A stretch of DNA of 47,655 nt. Source: Deltaproteobacteria bacterium. GTDB taxonomy: Bacteria > Desulfobacterota > Desulfomonilia > UBA1062. The position numbers and the translations under genes were made by a program. Location of the stretch: NCBI GenBank assembly GCA_018433775.1, contig JAHDQN010000050.1, positions 1 to 47,655 on the forward strand. Reading direction: 5' to 3'. Under the pieces are notes generated by a model. That model had not been told where the DNA came from. It saw only the letters and a list, made by a program, of their open reading frames with translations, and did no database searches. Positions 26,821 through 35,565 of this stretch are shown here, in pieces; within the stretch, counting starts at the first letter, position 1, and the number at the start of each line of letters is the position of its first letter.

Positions 26821-26830
26821 GGAGGGTGAT

Positions 26831-28573
26831 ATGAGAAAGTGGATACGATGGAAAGGGCTCCTGGCCTTTGTTGCGGTGACGGCCCTGCTGGCGTTTTTCT
26901 GGCTCGTGCTCGTGGATGACCTTGTCCGCAGAGGGATCGAGCGGACGACGGCCTTTCTGGTGGGGGCCGAGGTGAACGTGGACAATGCGGACCTCACCTT
27001 CTCTCCCCTGGGTTTCGTGGTCTCGCGGATACAGGTGACCAACCCGGACAACCCCGCGACGAACGCCCTGGAGATCCGGAGGATGGCGTTCACGCTGAAC
27101 ACCCCGCAGCTCTTCATGCGCAAGACCATCATCGAGGACATGAGCGTCGAGGATGTGGCGCTGGGTACTCCAAGAGAACGTCCCGGGCGCGTCTACCGGA
27201 AGACCGCCGAAGAGGTGTCTCCCGCCCCCGGAGAGAGGGCGTCCTGGTTCGAGGTGCCCGACATCTCGAGCGAGGACGTCAGGCAGGCCCTGGAAGATGC
27301 GAACCTCGGGACCGTGAAATCCGCGCGAGCCCTGAGCGAAGAGATCGAGAACAGGAACGAGTTCTGGGACCAGCGGATGGAGCAGCTCCCCGACGAGGAC
27401 CGCCTGCAGGAGTATCAGGCTCGCATCGAGGCCCTGAGCCGGACACAAAAAGGCGATATCAGCGCCCTGCTGCGCAAGGGGACCGAGGTGAAGGACCTGT
27501 ACTCCGACATCAATGCCGATCTGAATCTGCTCAAGGACAGCTATCGGCGGTTTTCGGAAGACTACCGGACCGTCACCGCGCAGGTGAGCCGGCTCTCCGA
27601 GCTGCCCGCGCAGGATGCCCGGCGGATCGCCAAAAAATACGGCCCGAGCCCCGAAGGCATCGGCAACATCAGCTCCATGCTCTTCGGCGAGCAGGTAGGG
27701 GTGTGGGTGGAGCGATCGCTGAGATGGCACGAGAGGATCAGCCCCATGCTCGATCGCAGGACCCTGACGGCGGAGGAGCAAAAGGAACTCATGCCGCCCC
27801 GCTCCGAAGGGATCGACATGCGTTTCAGGGAGTATGCGCCGGTGCCCGATTTCCTGGTCAGGAAGGCGGCGGTCTCCGTGCTCACCCGCGGGAGAACGCT
27901 CACGGGAACGCTCGCAAACGTCACCCCTGATCAGGATATCCTGGGCCTGCCCATGACCTGCCTCTTCTCGGGGGAGAATCTCGAAGGCATGCAGGGCATC
28001 CGTCTCGACGGCACCTTCAACCATGTCGACCCATCGAATCCGCGTGACATGGTGCGCCTCGCTCTCGACGGCTATGACCTGCGTCCCAGGGAGCTCGGCC
28101 GGGAGATCCTGCCCGTGGAGCTGCAGCAGGGCATCCTTGACACGGGCCTCACTGGAGTGGTCTCGGGCGGGTCGGTGGATGCGGATGTGGCGGCGGCCGT
28201 GAGATCGGCCCGTTTTCTGGTTCGCCAGGCTGATGAGCAGGCTGCAGGCCTGAGCGCCGCTGTGGAAAGGGTCTTTTCGGGGATCAGCGCGTTTTCCCTG
28301 AATGTCGGCGTCTCGGGCGAGCCGGAAAACTATGCCGTGAACGTGTCCTCAAACCTTGACGAAATTTTCCGGGGCGTCATCGATACCCTTGCGAAAGACC
28401 TCACCGCGCAGTTTCAGGCACAGGTGAGAACAGCGCTCGAGCAGAGTGTGAGCGGGCCGATCGGCTCGGTCGAACAGCAGGCCGGGTCGCTCGAGCGGAT
28501 CGACAAAGAGCTCTCTGAGCGGATATCCTTTGCCGAGTCCCTGCTGAAAAGCAACGTGTTCTCCCTGCTTTAG
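26831..28573 (+). CDS. TIGR03545-family membrane-anchored protein
   Basis: About 580 residues. One N-terminal transmembrane helix (LLAFVAVTALLAFFWLVLV) anchors a large periplasmic part that starts like AsmA/TIGR03545 proteins (VDNADLTFSPLGFVVSRIQV). Residues about 155-260 are charged and helical, probably coiled coil. A beta-rich region of AsmA-like character with LRPRELG follows, and a helical tail ends the protein. ATG 26831 has GGGAGGG upstream. The pairing with TIGR03546 is conserved and suggests an envelope role, perhaps lipid or membrane maintenance, which is inference. Confidence 0.85.
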   Translation: MRKWIRWKGLLAFVAVTALLAFFWLVLVDDLVRRGIERTTAFLVGAEVNVDNADLTFSPLGFVVSRIQVTNPDNPATNALEIRRMAFTLNTPQLFMRKTIIEDMSVEDVALGTPRERPGRVYRKTAEEVSPAPGERASWFEVPDISSEDVRQALEDANLGTVKSARALSEEIENRNEFWDQRMEQLPDEDRLQEYQARIEALSRTQKGDISALLRKGTEVKDLYSDINADLNLLKDSYRRFSEDYRTVTAQVSRLSELPAQDARRIAKKYGPSPEGIGNISSMLFGEQVGVWVERSLRWHERISPMLDRRTLTAEEQKELMPPRSEGIDMRFREYAPVPDFLVRKAAVSVLTRGRTLTGTLANVTPDQDILGLPMTCLFSGENLEGMQGIRLDGTFNHVDPSNPRDMVRLALDGYDLRPRELGREILPVELQQGILDTGLTGVVSGGSVDADVAAAVRSARFLVRQADEQAAGLSAAVERVFSGISAFSLNVGVSGEPENYAVNVSSNLDEIFRGVIDTLAKDLTAQFQAQVRTALEQSVSGPIGSVEQQAGSLERIDKELSERISFAESLLKSNVFSLL

Positions 28574-28652
28574 CCGATTGGGCGCCAAAATGGGGTCACG
28601 CCAAAGCGGGGTCAGCATAAAACGGGTTCATAAAACGGGGTCAGGTCATAAA

Positions 28653-28710
28653 ACGGGGTCAGGTCTCAACATCTGACACTTTTGTGTCAGATGTTGAGAC
28701 CTGACCCCGT
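28653..28710. repeat. 27-bp perfect inverted repeat (REP-like hairpin / bidirectional terminator)
   Basis: Arms 28653-28679 and 28684-28710 are perfectly complementary over 27 bp with a TTTT loop. The left arm begins ACGGGGTCAGGTCTCAACAT. Two or three partial GGGGTCA-type copies stand to the left (28595-28650) and inverted TGACCCCAT copies to the right (28718-28750). It lies between convergent genes (stops at 28573 and 28860), where it could end transcription from both sides. The GGGGTCAGGTCT style is that of REP elements of Y1 transposases, but it differs from the GGGGACGTCC family at 15130. Confidence 0.75.
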
Positions 28711-28859
28711 GACTGATGTGACCCCATGACCTGTGCTGACCCCATGACCTGTGGCCCCATGGTGACCTCATGGCCCCACGTCCGGAGAATGGGGGTGCTG
28801 CCGCTGCACAGCGCCCGGTTCCACCGGCTGCCCCGGGGTTGCGAAACCGCCGGAGGCTC

Positions 28860-29903
28860 TTACTGTAGCCTCTTGTATCCGGAGGGGATGTCGAAGGTGC
28901 CTGCGGCAAGGGCGTCGGTGGATATGGCCTTCACCTCGGTTGTGCTCGAGAAGAAGGGCTCATTTGCATCGGGCCTGGTGCTGTCGGACACCTTTTTGGA
29001 CACGGCTTTTGAGACCATGCTTCCCAGCCCGCCGAGCAGGTCGTCTTTCCCGGTGGGGATAGAGATGCCGCCCGGCTCTTCTTCGGCCTCGGGAGCGGCG
29101 GGCATGTCGCCTTCCACGCTCCAGTTCACCACGGTGCGGATGGGATAGCCCTTGACCTTGGTCATCTCTTTCTTGAACTTCTCGAATCCCTTTGCCAACT
29201 CCTCGTCGGATGCGCCGCTGGCCATGGCGAACGCACCCATGCCGAACTGCTGCATCTCATCGGGGGAGACATTGATGCCCAGCTTTTTCATGTAGGCCTG
29301 CGAAAAGGCCTTCTGCTCGGCCTGGAGCTTTTTGATGGCAGGGGTCTCGGACGTGGTCCAGAGGCTGGTATTCATGGTGTTGGCGGTTTTCTCCTTTGTT
29401 TCCAGATCCTGAAGTTCAACGATCCAGGTCATGAGATATTCCTCGCAGGCAAAACCGTTGATGGTCTGCTTCGCGCCGGTCTTCTCGACCTTAAACTCGC
29501 TCCTGGTCACCTTGACCAGGGGCTTTTCCTCTTCATCGATCTCCTCGCCCTCGCCCATATCCTGTCCGCCCTTCAGCTCATCCGGGTCGAAGCCGGCGAG
29601 AGGGCTCTCGACATAGGTCTTCTTCTTGGTGTCGAGTGCCCAGATCACGCCTTTGTCTATGCGGGTGATGGTGGTCGTCTCGCTTTTGCCGGCTGCCCAG
29701 GAAAGAACGGCGCCCGTAAACTTGATGGATGACGTCTCGATCTGTCTGTCGCCCTGTATCCGTGTGATCGTGGTTCCCTCGTACGCACCGTTGCCGCCGA
29801 AACCGCCGAACCGGATGAACGACTCCACCGTGGCGTCGGCCCAGGCACAGGAGAATCCCAGGAGCACGCACAGCACCGCGGCCGGGAAAACCATCTTTTT
29901 CAT
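28860..29903 (-). CDS. Secreted DUF4412-like protein
   Basis: A 347-residue protein with a clear signal peptide (MKKMVFPAAVLCVLLGFSCAWA, cut after AWA). The mature part has the series IRFGGFGGNGAYEGTT, GVIWALDTKKKTYVESPL, INGFACEEYLMTW and VNWSVEGD, as in periplasmic DUF4412-type proteins: a beta-sheet protein that reads like a lipid- or ligand-binding shell. An acidic linker (GEGEEIDEEEK) lies in the middle. Ribosome binding site GAGGAGGG precedes ATG 29903 (complement). Function unknown. Confidence 0.8.
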   Translation of the reverse strand: MKKMVFPAAVLCVLLGFSCAWADATVESFIRFGGFGGNGAYEGTTITRIQGDRQIETSSIKFTGAVLSWAAGKSETTTITRIDKGVIWALDTKKKTYVESPLAGFDPDELKGGQDMGEGEEIDEEEKPLVKVTRSEFKVEKTGAKQTINGFACEEYLMTWIVELQDLETKEKTANTMNTSLWTTSETPAIKKLQAEQKAFSQAYMKKLGINVSPDEMQQFGMGAFAMASGASDEELAKGFEKFKKEMTKVKGYPIRTVVNWSVEGDMPAAPEAEEEPGGISIPTGKDDLLGGLGSMVSKAVSKKVSDSTRPDANEPFFSSTTEVKAISTDALAAGTFDIPSGYKRLQ

Positions 29904-30093
29904 AATCCCTCCTCTTTCTCGTTGAGCACTGCCTTTCTCGGCAGAGACAGAATATCGACAGTACGGACGAAGTCAAGCGAAATCATTCATGAAACCCTGT
30001 CTGTCAACCCGCCCCGCATCATGCACGGCGCCCCAACCGGCGCGCCTTTTCATCCTTGACTTTGCCGCCGGCCGGAGCATACCTGTTTGTATC

Positions 30094-31260
30094 ATGGCCA
30101 GACAACGGCAACTACGCATCGATTTCGACACCCCGGTCGATCGCCGGCGCACCGGAAGCCTCAAGTGGGACCTCTATCAGGGCCGGGACATCATTCCCCT
30201 GTGGGTGGCCGACATGGACTTCGCCGCCCCGCCCGCCGTGATCGCGGCCTTGAAAAAGCGCGTGAGCCACGGTGTGTTCGGCTACACCCTGCCTCCGAAA
30301 GAGCTTCAGGAGGTTGTCGCGCAGATGCTGGAGCGGGAGCACGGCTGGAAGACCGACCCGCAATGGCTGGTATGGCTGCCCGGCCTGGTTACCGGCATCA
30401 ACGTGGTCTGCCGGGCCGTGGGAGAGACGGGCGACGCGGTGATGACCACCACTCCGGCGTACCCGCCTTTTCTGAGCGCCCCCGGGCTCTCCGGCAGGTC
30501 GCTGATCACGGTGCCGCATCTCGATGACGGCACCCGCTCTGTCTTCGACTTTGCCGGCATGGAGCAGGCCATGACCGGGAGCACCAGGCTCTTTCTGTTG
30601 TGCAACCCCCAGAACCCCACGGGCCGGGTTTTCGCCCGCGAAGAGCTGCTCCGTCTGGCCCGGATCTGCCTGAGCCGGGGCGCGATCATCTGCTCGGACG
30701 AGATCCACTGCGGCCTGGTCCTGGACCCGGACGCTCGCCACCTCTCGATCGCGGCCCTCGACGAGGAGATCGCGCGGAGGAGCATCACCCTGCTTTCTCC
30801 CAGCAAAACCTTCAATCTTCCGGGCCTGGGCTTTTCTCTGGCCGTGATCCCGGACAACGGCCTGCGCGAGCGCTTCCGGCAGGTGATGGAAGGCATCGTG
30901 CCCCACGTGAACACCCTGGGCTACATCGCGGCCCTGGCGGCCTACCGCGATAGCGCGGACTGGCACCGGGCCCTCATCGACTACCTGAGAACGAACAGGA
31001 AGCTGGTGGAGACCTTCGTGGCCCAGACGCCGGGCCTGAGCATGCGCCACATGGAGGCAACCTATCTGGCCTGGATCGACTGCCGGCAGCTCGGCACGCA
31101 GGACCCTGCGGCATTCTTCGAGCGGCACGGAGTGGGCCTTTCGAATGGAAAGGATTTCGGCGCGCCCGGGTTCGTGCGTCTGAACTTCGGGTGCCCGCGC
31201 AGCACTCTTGCCCGGGCCCTGGAGCGGATGGAATCGGCAGTAGCCGGGCAGCGGGGATAA
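30094..31260 (+). CDS. MalY/PatB-type PLP-dependent aminotransferase (C-S lyase)
   Basis: About 388 residues, fold type I PLP enzyme. Family features: IPLWVADMDFAAPPAV at the N-terminus, LLCNPQNPTGRVF, SDEIHCGL, and the PLP lysine in SPSKTFNLPGLG. The C-terminal RLNFGCPRS holds the carboxylate-binding Arg. Such enzymes split cystathionine or related thioethers to a thiol, pyruvate and ammonia. ATG 30094 is preferred because the conserved DFDTPVDRR opening follows it; the in-frame ATG 29989 would add 35 residues without similarity. Neither start has a strong ribosome binding site. Confidence 0.88.
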   Translation: MARQRQLRIDFDTPVDRRRTGSLKWDLYQGRDIIPLWVADMDFAAPPAVIAALKKRVSHGVFGYTLPPKELQEVVAQMLEREHGWKTDPQWLVWLPGLVTGINVVCRAVGETGDAVMTTTPAYPPFLSAPGLSGRSLITVPHLDDGTRSVFDFAGMEQAMTGSTRLFLLCNPQNPTGRVFAREELLRLARICLSRGAIICSDEIHCGLVLDPDARHLSIAALDEEIARRSITLLSPSKTFNLPGLGFSLAVIPDNGLRERFRQVMEGIVPHVNTLGYIAALAAYRDSADWHRALIDYLRTNRKLVETFVAQTPGLSMRHMEATYLAWIDCRQLGTQDPAAFFERHGVGLSNGKDFGAPGFVRLNFGCPRSTLARALERMESAVAGQRG

Positions 31261-31418
31261 CCCTCGGCCTTGGATAACCTCGGGGCAGCAGGGGCGGTAA
31301 CCGGCCCTTATTCCGCCCGGGATCCTTGAGGTTCGGTTCGCATCGGTGTGCAGCGAAGGCCCTGTTCGACACTGGAGGGTTCGATTCCCCTTCGTGTCCG
31401 CTTTCTCTTCTCTTCCGG

Positions 31419-31910
31419 TTATGCGGCCTCCCGCATCTCTGCCCGCATATCTTCGATGCCCCGGTGCACCAGATCTTCGGTTTTACCGATGATCGTCGAG
31501 AGCCAGGCCGGAATGTTCCCCAGCGTGTCCATGGCCTGGCCGATGCCTTCTTCCATGGCGTCTGCCAGTATATCGAGCTTTTCCTCCGAACCGTCCCACA
31601 GGGAGCGGGCAAAGTCGAGGATCCGCTGCGCGGTGTTCTCAGGGCTGAAGAGATCGGTGCCGTAGGTAAAGCCGCCGAACCGCTCCAGCTCATAGCCTGT
31701 CTTGCGGGTCATGCCCTCCCAGGCGTAGTCCATGGTCATCCGGGTGCCGTCCTTGAACTCGATCTCCACGTGCAGCGATTCCTTTTCATACGGCGAGACG
31801 GACGAAGAGGGCAGGTACCTGTTCAGCAGGATTTCTTCCAAAGGTTTCTGTGATAGCTGTTGCTGCGGATACAACTGCGCCTGGATGACCCCTATCCCTG
31901 ATATGTTCAT
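31419..31910 (-). CDS. Small conserved protein, DUF5610-like
   Basis: A 163-residue protein without signal peptide or membrane segment. The segment LFSPENTAQRILDFARSLWD and the following helical part (LDILADAMEEGIGQAMDTLG) resemble DUF5610-type proteins of unknown function. The N-terminus is Q- and L-rich (IQAQLYPQQQLSQ). Ribosome binding site GGGAGG precedes ATG 31910 (complement). It is the last gene before the defence island and is divergent from the WYL regulator. Confidence 0.6.
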   Translation of the reverse strand: MNISGIGVIQAQLYPQQQLSQKPLEEILLNRYLPSSSVSPYEKESLHVEIEFKDGTRMTMDYAWEGMTRKTGYELERFGGFTYGTDLFSPENTAQRILDFARSLWDGSEEKLDILADAMEEGIGQAMDTLGNIPAWLSTIIGKTEDLVHRGIEDMRAEMREAA

Positions 31911-32027
31911 AATTCAACCTCCCTGTCTGCTACAGAGAACAGCAAAATTCCAAACATCAACGTACACCCTATAGGGCAACTCAGGCAAGTAAAAGTACAT
32001 GAAGACAGGAAAATTGAGAAAACGGTT

Positions 32028-32056
32028 TTGACATAGTGGTCGGACCATGGTACGCT
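32028..32056 (+). promoter_or_regulatory. Possible promoter of the WYL regulator gene
   Basis: TTGACA at 32028-32033, a 17-nt spacer, and a weak -10 TACGCT at 32051-32056. The -35 is perfect but the -10 matches only partly. It lies in the 388-nt divergent gap 31911-32298, which otherwise contains the repeat copy at 32172. Confidence 0.35.
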
Positions 32057-32171
32057 TTTTCTTACCCATCTTTGCCGCCCATCATGAAAATGACTGTATA
32101 ACCGGGGATCTGTCCCGGCTTGTTCCGGTAAGAGAAGATACAGCTCAAAACCAGCATACGGGTCATCCACA

Positions 32172-32198
32172 CACCCTTAATGACGGACGTGTGCACCT
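32172..32198 (+). repeat. 27-nt direct repeat, copy 1 (upstream of WYL regulator)
   Basis: CACCC, three variable bases, then ATGACGGACGTGTGCACCT (32180-32198). The same pattern with identical spacing recurs at 35601-35627 in the same orientation, with 24 of 27 positions equal. It lies about 100 nt before the WYL start codon. Confidence 0.75.
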
Positions 32199-32298
32199 TG
32201 ACTGCGGAGAACGGCAAGGCGATTTTCTTCTTTGAGATACAGGGAGGCCGACCGGCTGCCCGCCTGATGAGCAGCATCCGCTTCATACAGGAGGCCAC

Positions 32299-33270
32299 AT
32301 GGCTTCGAAGATAATCTATGAACGGTTTCTGTGGTTTCACGGCCAGGCAAAGAGAGGGCTGTATCCGAATGCCGCGGCCATGGCAAAGCATTTCGAGATC
32401 TCTGTCAAGACCGCGCAGCGCGACATCGGATTTATCCAGAACAGGCTCTTTGCACCCTTGATATACGACCGGTCAAGGCGCGGCTATGCCTATGAAGATG
32501 CATCCTATGAGCTGCCCGCCTCCTGGCTCAATGCCGATGAGCTCCTGGCGCTTCTCGTCTCGTTCAGGCTCGCATCCACGGTGCCGGACAGCGGGATGAA
32601 GGCCGGGATGAAGACCTTTCTGAATCAGGTCCTTTCCCTGTACACGCACGAAATTCCCATAACCCTTGAAAGTCTTGGAGAAAAGGTCTCGGTCAAGAAC
32701 ATCGGGTATTCGGTGACGAGCGGAAAGACATTCCAGCAGGTGCTCGATGCAGTGCTGCACACCAGGCCGGTCAGGATCGAGTACTACTCTCCCCACAACG
32801 ATGAATGCACCAGTCGGGATATCCTGCCACTGCACCTGCTCTCCTACATGGGCACGTGGCATATCGTGGCCCACTGCACACTGAGAGACGAGCTGCGGGA
32901 CTTCGCCCTCTCACGGATACGCACGATCGAGCCCTCCGCAATGGAGATACCCGTGCCCGCAGGCACCGACTCGATCAAGGAGTATCTCAGGTGGAACTTC
33001 GGCATCTTGAGCAGCACCGAGACCATCGAGGTGTGCATCCGCTTTGCCCCCGGGATCGCCCCCTGGATACAGGAGCAGGTCTGGCACGCGAACCAGAAGA
33101 TAAAAAAGGAACCCGACGGCTCGCTCTGCCTCAGCTTTCCGGTTGCGGACTTCCGCGAGATCAAGCGGGAGATCCTCAAGCACGGCTCGCAGGTGGAGGT
33201 GGTTTCGCCTCCTGCCCTCAGAGACGAGGTGAAAAAAGAAATAAAAAAAATGAGCACCCTCTACACATAG
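32299..33270 (+). CDS. WYL-domain transcriptional regulator
   Basis: A 323-residue regulator. The N-terminus has a winged helix (NAAAMAKHFEISVKTAQRDI, about residues 24-43, typical of HTH-11/DeoR-like readers). The middle is the WYL domain: PVRIEYYSP, then a W187-H-I triad in MGTWHIVAHC in place of W-Y-L, then RDFALSRI. The C-terminal WCX-type extension (VCIRFAPGIAPWIQEQV, SFPVADFREIKREILKHG) completes the common architecture. Such regulators often control defence genes, and the WYL domain may sense nucleic acid or a nucleotide signal. It stands ahead of two YhcG nuclease genes, followed by the I-E operon; the repeat shared with that operon's head could be its operator (inference). Ribosome binding site CAGGAGG precedes ATG 32299. 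Confidence 0.9.
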   Translation: MASKIIYERFLWFHGQAKRGLYPNAAAMAKHFEISVKTAQRDIGFIQNRLFAPLIYDRSRRGYAYEDASYELPASWLNADELLALLVSFRLASTVPDSGMKAGMKTFLNQVLSLYTHEIPITLESLGEKVSVKNIGYSVTSGKTFQQVLDAVLHTRPVRIEYYSPHNDECTSRDILPLHLLSYMGTWHIVAHCTLRDELRDFALSRIRTIEPSAMEIPVPAGTDSIKEYLRWNFGILSSTETIEVCIRFAPGIAPWIQEQVWHANQKIKKEPDGSLCLSFPVADFREIKREILKHGSQVEVVSPPALRDEVKKEIKKMSTLYT

Positions 33271-33366
33271 GACACTCTATGGGGGGGTAGGTGTGTTAGG
33301 GTAACAGCAGGAAGCTGTGTAATAGATAAGAAAAAGAGAGGGTTCCATGTTTTTCAAGGTGAAGAT

Positions 33367-34389
33367 ATGAAGGGGCTGCTTCCGGAAGACTATTCAGGGC
33401 TTCTGCAGGACATCAAGGACAGGGTGCGCTCGGCCCAGTATGCTGCGCTCAAGGCAGTGAACAAGGAGATAATCGCCCTGTACTGGGACATCGGGCGTAT
33501 GATCGTGGAGCGGCAGAAAGGTGGCTCCTGGGGCAAGGCAGTCGTTGAACGGCTTGCTGCGGACCTGAGGGATGAGTTTCCGGGGATGAAGGGGTTTTCG
33601 GCGCGCAACATATGGTACATGCGCAGTTTCTATGCAACGTATTGCACCCGATCAAAACTGCAACCACTGGTTGCAGAAATCGGCTGGACACATAACCTCA
33701 TCATTCTCGACCGCTGCAAAGACGATCTCCAGCGGGAGTTCTACATCAGGATGACCCGCAAGTTCGGCTGGAGCAAAAATGTCCTTGCCCATCACATAGA
33801 AAACCAGAGCTATGAGAAAACCCTGCTCAGTCAGACCAACTTTGACAAAACACTTCCGGAAGAAATGAAACCTCAGGCAAAACTTGCCCTGAAGGATGAA
33901 TACACATTCGATTTTCTCGAACTCAGCGAAGAGCATTCAGAACGGGAACTCGAGCAGGCCCTGATAAGCAGGATGGAGCACTTCTTAAGGGAGATGGGCG
34001 GCAATTTCACCTTCCTCTGCAGCCAGTACCGGCTGCAGGTGAGTGATAAAGAATACTTCATCGATCTCCTTCTCTTTCACCGCAGGCTGCAGTGCCTTGT
34101 CGCCATCGAGCTGAAGATCTCAGAATTCCAGCCGGAATACATAGGCAAGATGCAGTTCTACCTCGCCGTGCTCGACGACCTGGTGCGCATGCCTCACGAG
34201 AACCCGTCCATCGGCATCATCCTCTGCAAGACCAAGGACCGAATCATCGTGGAGTATTATGCGCTCAAGAACTCAGGAAAACCAATAGGAGTAGGCGAAT
34301 ACCGGATAGTGAGCAGGCTGCCCAAAGATTTGAAAGGACAGCTTCCAACGCCGGAGCAGATCGAAGTGCTGTTGAGGGATGAGGAGTGA
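33367..34389 (+). CDS. YhcG/DUF1016 PD-(D/E)XK nuclease, first copy
   Basis: A 340-residue protein of the YhcG family. The N-terminal DUF1016-N part runs VNKEIIALYWDIGRMI, LADDLRDEFPGMKGFSARN, WYMRSFY and WTHN. The C-terminal nuclease fold shows D233 in YFIDLLLFHRR and E248-x-K250 in VAIELKI, followed by GKMQFYLAVLDD: the PD-(D/E)XK active site appears complete. It should cleave nucleic acid, with unknown specificity; family members occur near restriction and other defence genes. It lies 97 nt after the WYL regulator. The stop overlaps the start of a second YhcG copy by GTGA. Confidence 0.88.
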   Translation: MKGLLPEDYSGLLQDIKDRVRSAQYAALKAVNKEIIALYWDIGRMIVERQKGGSWGKAVVERLAADLRDEFPGMKGFSARNIWYMRSFYATYCTRSKLQPLVAEIGWTHNLIILDRCKDDLQREFYIRMTRKFGWSKNVLAHHIENQSYEKTLLSQTNFDKTLPEEMKPQAKLALKDEYTFDFLELSEEHSERELEQALISRMEHFLREMGGNFTFLCSQYRLQVSDKEYFIDLLLFHRRLQCLVAIELKISEFQPEYIGKMQFYLAVLDDLVRMPHENPSIGIILCKTKDRIIVEYYALKNSGKPIGVGEYRIVSRLPKDLKGQLPTPEQIEVLLRDEE

Positions 34390-35450
34390 AAAACCATAAA
34401 TCGGAGAATACATCCATTGCCGCAGTCTATCAGCAGATCAGGGAAGTGCTCACCCATGCACGCAGCCAGGCATACATCGCCGTCAACACAGCCATGGTGC
34501 AGGCATACTGGAACATCGGCCGGATCATTGTCGAGGAAGAGCAGCACGGTGAGCAGAGGGCGGAATATGGAAAGCGATTGATTGACGGCCTTTCGGGCAG
34601 ACTTTCGCAAGAGTTTGGCAAGGGCTTTGATAAGTCCAACTTATGGAACATGCGTGCATTTTATCTGTCCTATCCAATTCTCGACGCACTGCGTCGAGAA
34701 TTGTCCTGGACCCATTACCGCCTGCTGCTGAAGCTGGATCGACCGGAAGTGCGCCAGTTTTATACAGAGGAGTGCATTTCAGCCGGATGGAGCACGCGGC
34801 AGCTCGAACGGCAAATAAATTCATTGTATTATGAACGCCTCCTGGCAAGCAGGGATCGTGAGCCGGTGCGCCGGGAGATTCACACACTGGAGCCCGGCCC
34901 GCAGCCCGAAGACATCATCAAAGATCCCTATGTCCTCGAATTTCTCCAGCTCCGTAAAAATCCGGGTTTCTTGGAAAAGGAGCTCGAGACAGCCCTGATC
35001 GACCGGCTGCAGGAGTTTCTTCTGGAACTGGGAAGAGGCTTTTCCTTCGTAGGCCGGCAAAAGGGCTTTACCCTTGATGGTCAGCATTTCTATATTGATC
35101 TCGTATTCTACAACTATCTCCTCAGGTGCTTCGTTCTCATCGACCTGAAGGTCGGCAGGCTGACCCACCAGGATCTCGGTCAGATGCAGATGTATATCAA
35201 CTACTACACCCGTGAACTGATGAATGATGGCGACACCAGGCCCATCGGTCTCATCCTCTGCACGGACAAGAACGAAGCTGTTGTGCGGTATACCCTTCCT
35301 GAAAACAACGACCAGATATTCGCCTCACGCTACAAGCTGTATCTCCCGAGCGAGGATGAGCTTGCCAGAGAACTGGAAAGGGAACGCCGGGTTATTGAGA
35401 TGGAGAAGGGATTGGCTGGGGACGGCACTGAACATACTGAACCCATTTAA
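34386..35450 (+). CDS. YhcG/DUF1016 PD-(D/E)XK nuclease, second copy
   Basis: A 354-residue paralogue of the preceding gene, starting at GTG 34386 within a 4-nt GTGA overlap, so the two are made together. It has the N-terminal pattern QAYWNIGRIIVEEE, NLWNMRAFY and LSWTHYRLL. Its nuclease motif is D238 in FYIDLVFYN and D253-x-K255 in VLIDLKV, an Asp variant of the E-x-K seen in copy one. The two copies are diverged, not a recent duplication, which suggests a heterodimer or separate roles. It ends 115 nt before the DnaQ gene at the head of the cas operon. Confidence 0.88.
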   Translation: MKNHKSENTSIAAVYQQIREVLTHARSQAYIAVNTAMVQAYWNIGRIIVEEEQHGEQRAEYGKRLIDGLSGRLSQEFGKGFDKSNLWNMRAFYLSYPILDALRRELSWTHYRLLLKLDRPEVRQFYTEECISAGWSTRQLERQINSLYYERLLASRDREPVRREIHTLEPGPQPEDIIKDPYVLEFLQLRKNPGFLEKELETALIDRLQEFLLELGRGFSFVGRQKGFTLDGQHFYIDLVFYNYLLRCFVLIDLKVGRLTHQDLGQMQMYINYYTRELMNDGDTRPIGLILCTDKNEAVVRYTLPENNDQIFASRYKLYLPSEDELARELERERRVIEMEKGLAGDGTEHTEPI

Positions 35451-35459
35451 TGAATGTTT

Positions 35460-35488
35460 TTGACAAGTTATATGATAAATGATAAATT
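35460..35488 (+). promoter_or_regulatory. Likely promoter of the dnaQ-cas operon
   Basis: TTGACA (35460-35465), 17-nt spacer, TAAATT (35483-35488), in an AT-rich gap 78 nt before ATG 35566. A dyad TGATAA-N4-TTATCA (35480-35495) overlaps the -10 and could bind a repressor. Confidence 0.5.
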
Positions 35489-35565
35489 ATTATCAATACT
35501 TGCCACACACCATGAAAGTAATTGCATTCATAATGCTTACATAATCTGTTTTTTGGAAAGAGGAG

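Noticed and set aside
31360..31401. tRNA-like 3' end (GGGTTCGATTCCCC with a following stem half)
   Set aside because: A T-arm-like hairpin is visible, but no matching 5' acceptor, D-arm or anticodon arm is found upstream, so no tRNA gene can be called.
32047..32235. Short frame upstream of the WYL gene that reads DGRVHL like the DnaQ N-terminus
   Set aside because: The resemblance comes only from the shared 27-nt repeat; it ends at once in a stop and has no nuclease motif.
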